Shown piece after piece: positions 6,687 through 12,934 of a stretch of DNA of 12,934 bases. The DNA is from Pseudomonadota bacterium (lineage in GTDB: Bacteria > Pseudomonadota > Gammaproteobacteria > Steroidobacterales > Steroidobacteraceae). Location: the NCBI GenBank assembly GCA_021817875.1, contig JAKAFQ010000056.1, forward strand, positions 1-12,934, in the 5' to 3' direction. How positions within the stretch are numbered: position 1 is the first letter of the stretch; each line of letters begins with the position of its first letter. The position numbers were made by a program, and so were the translations under genes. The notes under the pieces were generated by a model. The model worked only from the letters and a program-made list of their open reading frames with translations, ran no database searches and was not told where the DNA came from.

Positions 6687-7394
6687 ATGATCACTGTCTC
6701 CATCGTGTCCCACGGCCACGGTCAACTGGTCGCGTCTGAACTTGATCAAATCGCTCACTTGGCGAATTCTCGGGTCGCCCGGGTGATCGTGACGCACAAC
6801 CTGCCTGATTCCCAGTTAGCGAAGCCAGCTGGAGCGATGTTCGATTTGATCCAGCTGAACAACCAGCAGCCCCACGGCTTCGCCACCAATCACAACCGCG
6901 CCTTCGAGTACTGCGAAACGCCTTGGTTCGCAGTGTTGAATCCGGACATTGAATTCGTTTTCGGGGATCCGTTTCACGCCCTGCTCGCAGCCGGCACGGC
7001 GGATCGTGGCTTGGGCATCGTGGCTCCCGCCTTGGTTCAGCCCGATACGATGCAGAAGGAATCCGAGCGGGGCAGGGTGACGCCGTATGAAATCATCCGC
7101 CGAAGATTCCCGGGGTGGCGTGCTCCCCAAGAGCCCGACTGGCTGGCTGGTGCGTTCCTTCTGATCCGCCGCGAGGCATTCGCTCAGGCCCGAGGTTTCG
7201 ATACCGCGTACCGACTGTACTGCGAAGATGTGGATCTGAGTATGCGCATTCGGGCATTAGGCTGGCGCATCGCCCGCATTGGAGGGGCGGCCGTAGTGCA
7301 TCATGCACAAAGGCAAAGCCATCGCAGTCCGCGCTACTTGGCTTGGCATGTGGCGAGCTTGTTTCGTCTTTGGACACGCCGATTCAAGGCTTGA
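6687..7394 (+). CDS. GT2 glycosyltransferase (rhamnosyltransferase-like)
   Basis: Predicted GT-A fold family 2 glycosyltransferase of 235 residues, a compact form of the WbbL/rhamnosyltransferase group. It starts with a typical GT2 first strand (MITVSIVSHGHG) and has NQQPHGFATNHNRAF (~59-73). Next comes VLNPDIEF with Asn85-Pro86-Asp87 in place of a strict DxD, as is normal for this subgroup. WLAGAFLLIRREAF (~152-165) and GFDTAYRLYCEDVDLSMR (~170-187) follow; the Glu180-Asp181 pair is the expected catalytic base region. The frame is open upstream to 6579, but that overlaps the preceding gene's C-terminal motif. ATG 6687 fits the domain start, with GGTGAG just upstream. It lies 37 bp after the fusion gene, in the same direction. 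The donor sugar is unproven; rhamnose is only a family tendency. Confidence 0.87.
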   Translation: MITVSIVSHGHGQLVASELDQIAHLANSRVARVIVTHNLPDSQLAKPAGAMFDLIQLNNQQPHGFATNHNRAFEYCETPWFAVLNPDIEFVFGDPFHALLAAGTADRGLGIVAPALVQPDTMQKESERGRVTPYEIIRRRFPGWRAPQEPDWLAGAFLLIRREAFAQARGFDTAYRLYCEDVDLSMRIRALGWRIARIGGAAVVHHAQRQSHRSPRYLAWHVASLFRLWTRRFKA

Positions 7395-7438
7395 GTAGCT
7401 GATCTCAGGCGAAGTCGGATTTTTTCCAGTGGAGTGAG

Positions 7439-9346
7439 ATGCCGGATCGAACAGGATTGACGGATCGGACGCTGATCGTGGTGCTGGGCATGCACCGTGG
7501 CGGCGCAAGAGTCATCGCGCATGCAGTCCGCGCATTCGACGCGGTGGCCAGTGCCGCCGAGAAGCAGCTCGCTGGCGCGACAGGAGGCATGCCCGGCGAT
7601 TTGGGGGTGGGGGCGCTGGAGGCGTTCAACGACGAGCTACTGAGCGATCTGGGCGGCGCCTGGGATGCCGCGCAGCTTCTACCCGTGGCGACGCTCGACG
7701 GAAAGCGCCACGCGGTGTTCGCCAAGCGGGCGCAGGCACTGCTGGTGGAGGCATTTGGGTCGTCACCACGACTCGTGCTTGCTGACCCACGCCTGTGCCG
7801 TTTGCTGGATTTCTGGATTCCGCAGTTCGAGGCAGCGGGCTTGCGCACGCGGTATGTCCTGGTGCTGCGTGATCCTCGAGAATGCGCACGGTCGATGCAG
7901 GAACGCGATGGGGTGCCGCTCTCCCTGGGGCGTTGGCTGTGGGCGGATCACATGACCTCCGCGGGCAATCAGACGGCAGGACGGGAACGAATTTTCCTCA
8001 GTTGGGAGGCGCTCCTCGACGATCCGCTGGAGTCACTGCGCCGGCTGGCGGAATTCGTAGGTGTGGATCCGGCGGATGATCGAATGACTGCAGTAGCCCA
8101 ATCCGTCGTGACCTCTCAGGTGCGGCGTCAGCCCCGAGATGGCGCGATAGAACGATCGAGTTGTGGTGGGCAAGGCGATATGGAGGTGGATGCCCAGCTC
8201 TTCGAGGCGCTGACCGCCCTTGCGTTGCCGGGGATGGAGGAATCGGACGAGACGCTTGCGCCGTGGTATGCGGCGCGGGCTGCCATCATGCGTTTGCGCA
8301 GCGGCATAGCGCACGATGCCCGCGACGAGTTGCCGATCATGGCTCAGCCGATGTCGCCGATTAAAACCGCGGCGGTGCTCCACGTCTATTACAGCGAGCA
8401 GTGGCCCGAACTTGCCGGCTTGCTGGAGCGGCTGGCGCCAGACATCGACCTGTTCGTCAGCGTCGCGTCCGATCGCGCTCGACCGCTGCGACATTGGATC
8501 GAATGCTTTGATCCGAGGGCGCGAGTATTGGTCTTGGCAAACCGAGGGCGCGATATCTCCCCATTCCTGCAGATCTTGCCCCGCCTGATCGAGGCCGGGT
8601 ACGACTGCGCGTGCAAGCTACACACCAAGCGGTCCGACTATGTCGACGTGGATGGCTTGGGCTGGCGGAATGATCTTTGGGGTGGTTTGCTTGGTCGGTC
8701 GGAAATGGTCGAACATGTCCGCTTGCGCTTCGCTTGCGACGATCGGCTTGGAATGTTGGGGCCGCAGCGCCACTGGCTATCGCTCCAGGACTATCGGGAA
8801 TCGCGACAGGAGAGCGTCCTGGCCTTGGCAGCAAGGCTGCTAGGCGGGCCTGCGCCGCAGGACTGGCATTTCTTCGCTGGAACGATGTTTTGGTTTCGCC
8901 CCGAGGCCCTGCAAAGACTGCTCGATCTGGGCTTGACTCCGGACGATTTCGAGCCCGAACAGGGGCAGCGCGAAGGCACATTGGCGCACGTTGTCGAACG
9001 GGCGTTGCCTATAGCTGTGCGTGCGAGCGGATACTGGATCGATACTTACCCTCATTCTGGAGCAATGCGGGCGCACGTCGGCGATACACTGCCCGCCTTT
9101 ACGAAGACCTCGGTACAACACCTGCTCGGGGAGTTGGAGAAAACGCGCGAGCAACTCAGTTTCACTGAGGGTGGATTGCAGGACGCGCAGCGTTTGGCTC
9201 TGCAGCGACAGGCAAAGATCGAGGAGTTGGACATGGCGCTTTCGCAAGCGCAAAAGTTGGCATGGGAGCGAGAGGCGGCGCTCGCACAGATTCGTCGATC
9301 GCTGGCGGGGCGCATCGCAATTGCACTGCAGCGCTTCAAGTCATGA
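7439..9346 (+). CDS. Sulfotransferase-like / RgpF-like fusion protein
   Basis: 635-residue two-domain protein. Residues ~11-235 align by eye with the sulfotransferase module of the 4238-6649 gene, but key positions differ. The phosphosulfate loop reads GMHRGGARVI (17-26), where the intact copy has GMHRSGTSLL. The KDPR motif is ADPR (115-118), and the NPTGYFE motif is not recognisable. VLRDPRECARSM (142-153) is kept. Residues ~308-545 match the RgpF/rhamnan-synthesis F type: AAVLHVYYSEQW, VLVLANRGRDISPFL, CKLHTKRSDY, WHFFAGTMFWFRPEAL and a SGYWID ending. Such proteins act in rhamnose-containing polysaccharide assembly. Residues ~556-615 are Gln/Glu/Leu/Ala-rich and coiled-coil-like, followed by IRRSLAGRIA. 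ATG 7439 has GGAG 4 bases upstream. Its TGA overlaps the next ATG as ATGA. The sulfotransferase part is probably inactive. Confidence 0.87.
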   Translation: MPDRTGLTDRTLIVVLGMHRGGARVIAHAVRAFDAVASAAEKQLAGATGGMPGDLGVGALEAFNDELLSDLGGAWDAAQLLPVATLDGKRHAVFAKRAQALLVEAFGSSPRLVLADPRLCRLLDFWIPQFEAAGLRTRYVLVLRDPRECARSMQERDGVPLSLGRWLWADHMTSAGNQTAGRERIFLSWEALLDDPLESLRRLAEFVGVDPADDRMTAVAQSVVTSQVRRQPRDGAIERSSCGGQGDMEVDAQLFEALTALALPGMEESDETLAPWYAARAAIMRLRSGIAHDARDELPIMAQPMSPIKTAAVLHVYYSEQWPELAGLLERLAPDIDLFVSVASDRARPLRHWIECFDPRARVLVLANRGRDISPFLQILPRLIEAGYDCACKLHTKRSDYVDVDGLGWRNDLWGGLLGRSEMVEHVRLRFACDDRLGMLGPQRHWLSLQDYRESRQESVLALAARLLGGPAPQDWHFFAGTMFWFRPEALQRLLDLGLTPDDFEPEQGQREGTLAHVVERALPIAVRASGYWIDTYPHSGAMRAHVGDTLPAFTKTSVQHLLGELEKTREQLSFTEGGLQDAQRLALQRQAKIEELDMALSQAQKLAWEREAALAQIRRSLAGRIAIALQRFKS

Positions 9347-11001
9347 CGCACTCCGCATCTTCGACGCTTCGGTACAACGTCGATCACTTCACGATCAACG
9401 ATGGTGTGTTGATCGCTTGGGGTTGGATTTTTGACGCGACCAAGCGGTTAATCGATCTGCGGTTGCGGCTGACGTTTTGCGACGGCGGGATGATCGAGCA
9501 ATCCGTCCAATTCGGAGAATTTCGAGCCGATGTGCGCGATGCATTTCCGGATGCAATGACGGCTGCTGCGTCTGGATTCATGGCATCTGCGGCGTGGCCA
9601 AGGGGGGAGGTGCAAAAGGTTGAACTGATTGTGGTCGACAGTGCTGCTTCGGAGCAGTGCGTCACGATCTATCGCAATCCGCCCAGTTCGAGCTTGGGCT
9701 GGATGCAGCGGCTCAAACAGTCTGCCTATGCCAACCGGACTTTAGGCTGGCGCGCGCTGCGGCTTATCCGCCACGGCCACTTTAGCGTCTTGTTGGAAAA
9801 AGTCAGGCGCTACCTTGCCAATCGCCCCGCCAAGATCCAGAACCCACTGGAGCATCTCGAGGCCGTGTTGCGCCACCATCCGGGTGCACCGGCGTTGCTG
9901 ATCGTTGATCACGATTTGGGCGGCGGTGCGCCGCAATATCGACAGCAACTGATCGCGTCGCACGTCGAGCACGGCGGCTTGGCGATGCTGCTCACTTACC
10001 ACGTGCCGAGTTTGACCTTTGCGGTGCAAGTCTACGGAGTCCCCGACACGAAGCGCATTTCCCTCCCGGATGTTGGCGACCTGCGTAGTCTCGCATCGGC
10101 GGGATTGATCGGCGACGTGTTCTTCAACAACGCTGTCTCCTTTTCTCATCCCGAGCGAATTCCAGAGCTTCTGATTGATATTGTCGATATTACGCATGGG
10201 AAATTGACGCTCGCTGCTCATGACTTCTACATGCTCTGTCCTTCGCATTTTCTGATGAATGCAAGCGGTGCGTACTGTGCAATTCCCGATGTGAGTGTAT
10301 GCCGCGGGTGTCTTCAAAATAATCATGAAGGTTTTGTCAATTTCTACCCAGCCAGAGACGTCGTAGCTTGGAGGCGAAGTTGGAAGCGGTTGATCGATCG
10401 CGCTCAGAGTGTGTGTTTCTTTTCGAATTCTACGGCGGATTTGTTTCGTAGGGTTTACCCTGATATGCCAGATGAAAAAATATCCATTAGACCGCATCAA
10501 ATGGATTATTTCCCTGTCCGCAAACTGGTTATCGGCGCATCGTCCCCGCTGCATATCGGGGTTGCCGGGAATCTGGGGCGGCACAAAGGATCTCGGGTTG
10601 TCGCTGGTCTGGCGCGTGCGATCCACGACTTGAATTCGGACGTTCGGATCACGGTCTTCGGAATGATTGACGAACCTGTTCCGACGGATGTAGTCCAGAT
10701 CATCGGACGTTACGAACACGATCAACTGGCAGAGCTTATCGCGCGGTCTGGTGTCAATCTTATGTTTGTCTCGTCTGTTGTTCCGGAGACTTTTTCCTAC
10801 GTCACGCACGAGCTCATTGCCATGAATTTGCCGGTGGTCAGTTTTGATCTGGGTGCACAGGCCGAGGCGCTGCGCGATTATGAATTCGGGGAGGTCATCG
10901 CCTTCGCCGATGGTGCCCAACTGCTGGCTGCGCTCCTGGACTCACACGCAAAGTTAAGCGCGCGCCGCGAAGGCGGGCTCTTTGCGTTGAATGGAAAATG
11001 A
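9343..11001 (+). CDS. GT4 glycosyltransferase with N-terminal beta-rich domain and Cys4 motif
   Basis: 552-residue predicted glycosyltransferase. Residues ~9-112 form a beta-rich module (GVLIAWGWIFD, FGEFRADVRDAFPD, SGFMASAAW) of the kind attached to some surface-glycan glycosyltransferases, possibly an immunoglobulin-like or carbohydrate-binding accessory. Residues ~183-535 form a GT-B GT4 enzyme: LLIVDHDLGGGAPQY (donor-loop region), HIGVAGNLGRHKG (~404-416, start of the C-terminal Rossmann half), FGMIDEPVP, IIGRYEHDQLAELIARSGVNL and PETFSYVTHELIAMNLPVVSF, giving E482-x7-E490. Between the two halves is a Cys cluster (C299, C312, C320, C323) in HDFYMLCP...YC...C-x2-C, a likely metal-binding or structural element. 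ATG 9343 shares ATGA with the previous stop, so translation is probably coupled. The frame extends back to 9262, inside the previous gene. The 3' half is visibly AT-richer than the upstream genes. Confidence 0.88.
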   Translation: MTHSASSTLRYNVDHFTINDGVLIAWGWIFDATKRLIDLRLRLTFCDGGMIEQSVQFGEFRADVRDAFPDAMTAAASGFMASAAWPRGEVQKVELIVVDSAASEQCVTIYRNPPSSSLGWMQRLKQSAYANRTLGWRALRLIRHGHFSVLLEKVRRYLANRPAKIQNPLEHLEAVLRHHPGAPALLIVDHDLGGGAPQYRQQLIASHVEHGGLAMLLTYHVPSLTFAVQVYGVPDTKRISLPDVGDLRSLASAGLIGDVFFNNAVSFSHPERIPELLIDIVDITHGKLTLAAHDFYMLCPSHFLMNASGAYCAIPDVSVCRGCLQNNHEGFVNFYPARDVVAWRRSWKRLIDRAQSVCFFSNSTADLFRRVYPDMPDEKISIRPHQMDYFPVRKLVIGASSPLHIGVAGNLGRHKGSRVVAGLARAIHDLNSDVRITVFGMIDEPVPTDVVQIIGRYEHDQLAELIARSGVNLMFVSSVVPETFSYVTHELIAMNLPVVSFDLGAQAEALRDYEFGEVIAFADGAQLLAALLDSHAKLSARREGGLFALNGK

Positions 11002-12265
11002 AATGGAAAAGAAAGTCCACGTTTTTACCAGTGCTGCGCTCAACTACATCCCGAAAGCACGCGTCTTGTTTGATTCCGTCCGGGAGCATCATCCGGATTG
11101 GGTTCTTCACTTGGCGCTTGCCGACGAGCTGCGAGGCGAAATCGATCTAAGTCGGGAGCCGTTTGATCACCTGATCACCCTTGATGCGCTGGAGATTCCG
11201 CATTGCCGCGCTTGGGCATTTACGCATGCGATAGTCGAACTCGCCACGGCGATCAAAGGATTTGCGCTCCAAAAGCTATTGCGTCGACCAGATTGCGGGC
11301 ACGTGATTTATCTGGATCCGGATATCGTTGTGTTCTCCAGATTGGATGATATTCTTGCGGCGCTACGGGAGGTGAGCATTTTACTGATTCCCCATCAGAC
11401 CGATCCTGAGGAGTCGGTCGAAGGTATTTTGGATAATGAGATTAGCAGTCTCAAGCACGGGGTTTACAACTTGGGCTTTCTTGGTGTTTCGCCAACGGCG
11501 GAGGGGCTGCGCTTCGCGGATTGGTGGGCGCGGCGCCTATACCATTTCTGCAGGGCGGACATTTGCAATGGGTTGTTTACGGATCAGCGCTGGATCGATC
11601 TCGTTCCGGCGTTTTTCGATGACGTTGGTATTTCGAAATCGACGCGCCACGATGTCGCGACATGGAATCTGACTACGCGGAGGCTGTCGGGTGATTTCAA
11701 TGGTGGTTTTTTTGTCGACGGAATGCCGCTCGGTTTCTATCATTTCACTGGATTTGATAAGGGGGATCACCATATCATGGCGGCCAAGAATGCCGCCGGG
11801 AACAAGAGCGTCGAGTTGCTCATGCGCTGGTATGCGGACAAGATCGCCGATTTAGGAAAGGATCCACTTTGCCGGACGCCTTGGTTTTTTGGGGTTTTCT
11901 CCAATGGGGAGCCGATCACGCCAGCGCAACGGCTCGTTTACCGCGAGCGGGTGGATCTGCAGAGTGCTTTTGCGGATCCGTTTGACGCGTCTGGATATTT
12001 GAAATGGTGGAATGCGCAAGGTCGGAGGGAGTTTCCGAAAGTATTCACTGCGAAAAGTCCTGCTGCGGCCGTGGAGAGTTTGAAATTTCCATTGAGTGCG
12101 GGCTTTCGGTTAGGGATGGACAGCGGCGGATCCCGATCAATCGCGGGTCTACTGGGGACGGCGCTTGGGAATCCGAAGATGGCTCGCAGGCTGGTCTCGA
12201 GGAGTTGGGAAGTGCTTCGGTCGGAGGGGTGGGGCGGCTTGTTGAGACGGCTGCGCACGTACTGA
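10991..12265 (+). CDS. GT8-like glycosyltransferase
   Basis: 424-residue predicted glycosyltransferase with a GT-A-like N-terminal domain. It begins VHVFTSAALNYIPKARVLFDSV (from ~9), a typical first strand and helix. It has AIKGFALQKLL (~87-97), HVIYLDPDIVV with Asp109-Pro-Asp111 as DxD, GVYNLGFLGVSP (~157-168), FTDQRWIDLVPAFF (~196-209), TWNLTTRR (~224-231) and PLGFYHFTGFDKGDH (~246-260). The last holds the conserved His-Phe-x-Gly-Phe of this group. Residues ~310-424 are an additional C-terminal region without an obvious domain. ATG 10991 overlaps the previous gene by 11 bp; ATG 11003, also in frame, lies just past that stop. No strong Shine-Dalgarno is present, so coupling to the upstream gene is likely. 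It appears to be the last polysaccharide gene of the run. The donor sugar is not inferable. Confidence 0.85.
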   Translation: MENEMEKKVHVFTSAALNYIPKARVLFDSVREHHPDWVLHLALADELRGEIDLSREPFDHLITLDALEIPHCRAWAFTHAIVELATAIKGFALQKLLRRPDCGHVIYLDPDIVVFSRLDDILAALREVSILLIPHQTDPEESVEGILDNEISSLKHGVYNLGFLGVSPTAEGLRFADWWARRLYHFCRADICNGLFTDQRWIDLVPAFFDDVGISKSTRHDVATWNLTTRRLSGDFNGGFFVDGMPLGFYHFTGFDKGDHHIMAAKNAAGNKSVELLMRWYADKIADLGKDPLCRTPWFFGVFSNGEPITPAQRLVYRERVDLQSAFADPFDASGYLKWWNAQGRREFPKVFTAKSPAAAVESLKFPLSAGFRLGMDSGGSRSIAGLLGTALGNPKMARRLVSRSWEVLRSEGWGGLLRRLRTY

Positions 12266-12313
12266 GGTGGATGAGAGCGGCAAGGGGCGGGAGCTCCGTG
12301 TTGGAATGAGCAG

Positions 12314-12484
12314 ATGTTCGCGGCACAGATTTTTATCTCGGCTCTCGCCTACCCTTTCGCGGTCTGGTGGTTGCGGCGGTTCTTCAGAGAGCGGCTGGGG
12401 ATCGAGCAGAACGTCGGCATGCTCGTGTTTTTGCTGGCGAGCATCGTCAGCTGGGCCGTCGCAGAGATCGTGGGCCGGCTTTGA
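12314..12484 (+). CDS. 56-residue two-helix membrane protein, unknown function
   Basis: A short open frame gives a 56-residue protein with two hydrophobic segments (~4-20 and ~33-53) separated by a strongly basic turn (RRFFRERLG, ~21-29). By the positive-inside rule the turn should be cytoplasmic and both ends periplasmic. GGAATGAG at 12303-12310 precedes the ATG by 3 bases. The hydrophobic pattern, clean stop and Shine-Dalgarno argue for a real gene over the overlapping 85-codon Ser/Arg/Gly-rich frame at 12267-12524. I do not recognise a named family. It begins 48 bp after the last glycosyltransferase and may be a resident gene flanking the cluster. Confidence 0.65.
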   Translation: MFAAQIFISALAYPFAVWWLRRFFRERLGIEQNVGMLVFLLASIVSWAVAEIVGRL

Positions 12485-12554
12485 CGAGGGCGTAGCAAGT
12501 CACCGCTGGGCCGACGCACAATAGCGGCGGTGTTGTGTCCGGTCTTGCGCGGAG

Positions 12555-12562
12555 GAGAGAGG
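12555..12562 (+). promoter_or_regulatory. Strong Shine-Dalgarno that fixes the start of the last gene
   Basis: GGAGAGAGG lies within the purine run GGAGGAGAGAGG at 12551-12562, ending 3 bases before ATG 12566. GGAGG at 12551-12555 gives a more usual spacing of 10 bases. This is the clearest ribosome binding site in the window and supports ATG 12566 over the in-frame GTG at 12530. Confidence 0.6.
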
Positions 12563-12565
12563 TCC

Positions 12566-12934
12566 ATGCTGTCGAACTGTCGCCGCGCGGCTAGCGCACC
12601 CCGGCTTCCCGCCCCCGAGAAGGCGGACGGACTTGGCGGTCGCGTGGCTGTGCCAGACATCCGGATCGGCGATCAGTGGGTTTTCGTGCTGCGCACGCAG
12701 GAGGAGGTCGACCGCGGCGACGCCGGGCTGGTGACCGCCAACCGCGTGACGGCGATCGGTGCGGATGGCGAACTCCATGTGGAGGTGCAGCGGCTGGCGG
12801 AGGCCGAGGCGCCGGTGCTGCGGAACATCTACAGCCGGCAGTTCGACCTGTTGTCGCGCGAGGTCGTGCCGGGCGAGGCCGTCGAGTACCGGCCGGCGTT
12901 TCCGCAGTTCGAGTTCCCCATGGCGATCGGCAAC
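12566..12934 (+). CDS. Unidentified protein, N-terminal part (runs off the window)
   Basis: The frame from ATG 12566 is open to the window edge, giving 123 residues with no stop. After a basic, Ala/Pro-rich stretch (~1-29), the sequence becomes beta-rich: IRIGDQWVFVLR (~33-44), then alternating hydrophobic strands (VTAIGADGELHVEVQRL), and YRPAFPQFEFPMAIGN at the edge. A 'GDxWxY...FP(l)xxGxxW'-like layout occurs in poorly characterised bacterial envelope proteins and lipoproteins, so a periplasmic role is possible. There is no convincing signal peptide or lipobox from this start, which is odd if it is exported. The same frame is open back to 12485. The gene lies 81 bp after the small membrane protein and probably belongs to the flanking chromosome. 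No function assigned. Confidence 0.65.
   Translation, partial: MLSNCRRAASAPRLPAPEKADGLGGRVAVPDIRIGDQWVFVLRTQEEVDRGDAGLVTANRVTAIGADGELHVEVQRLAEAEAPVLRNIYSRQFDLLSREVVPGEAVEYRPAFPQFEFPMAIGN

Noticed and set aside
7395..7438. Possible terminator or promoter at the T run before the RgpF-like gene
   Set aside because: TTTTTT at 7420-7425 is not preceded by a convincing stem and no -10/-35 pair is visible; it is only a 44-bp gap between co-directional genes.
9742..10920. 392-codon open frame on the minus strand
   Set aside because: Antisense of the GT4 gene, with no domain-like motifs; the plus strand carries the E-x7-E and Rossmann signatures.
12267..12524. 85-codon plus-strand frame after the last glycosyltransferase
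   Set aside because: Ser/Arg/Gly/Cys-rich low-complexity translation; it is the out-of-frame shadow of the 56-residue membrane protein.

Overview
The window is a GC-rich bacterial segment carrying most of a surface-polysaccharide biosynthesis cluster, most plausibly O-antigen, capsule or a similar glycan. The high GC content, dense packing, start-stop overlaps and multidomain glycosyltransferases suggest a Gram-negative Pseudomonadota (beta- or gammaproteobacterium). This is inference: no taxonomic marker gene is present. All supported genes are on the + strand and run the same way. I see no tRNA, rRNA, insertion sequence, integrase or CRISPR array.

Layout. (a) 1-62 is the last codons of an upstream gene, followed by a strong GC hairpin (75-94) and a smaller one (111-126). 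(b) 131-2942 holds a left-handed beta-helix acyltransferase, an overlapping integral-membrane acyltransferase 3 and a GT-A-type glycosyltransferase. (c) 2943-3076 is a 134-bp gap rich in short inverted repeats. (d) 3077-7394 holds a PLP-dependent sugar aminotransferase (DegT/StrS family), an 803-residue fusion of sulfotransferase, GT4 N-terminal half and GT2, and a small GT2 glycosyltransferase. (e) 7439-12265 holds a sulfotransferase-like/RgpF-like fusion, a GT4 glycosyltransferase with an N-terminal beta-rich domain and a Cys4 motif, and a GT8-like glycosyltransferase, with the last two joined by overlaps. (f) 12314-12934 leaves the cluster: a 56-residue two-helix membrane protein and the start of an unidentified protein that runs off the window.

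How the genes may work together: the aminotransferase would supply an amino-deoxy nucleotide sugar. The glycosyltransferases would build the glycan on a lipid carrier at the inner face of the cytoplasmic membrane. The sulfotransferase module of the 803-residue protein could add sulfate. The two acyltransferases could add acetyl or other acyl groups, one in the cytoplasm and one from the membrane. Export, polymerisation and most nucleotide-sugar genes must lie outside the window.

The most unusual content is the pair of sulfotransferase-headed glycosyltransferases. In the first the PAPS-binding motifs look intact. In the second the same motifs are eroded, suggesting a non-catalytic sulfotransferase fold attached to an RgpF-like domain.
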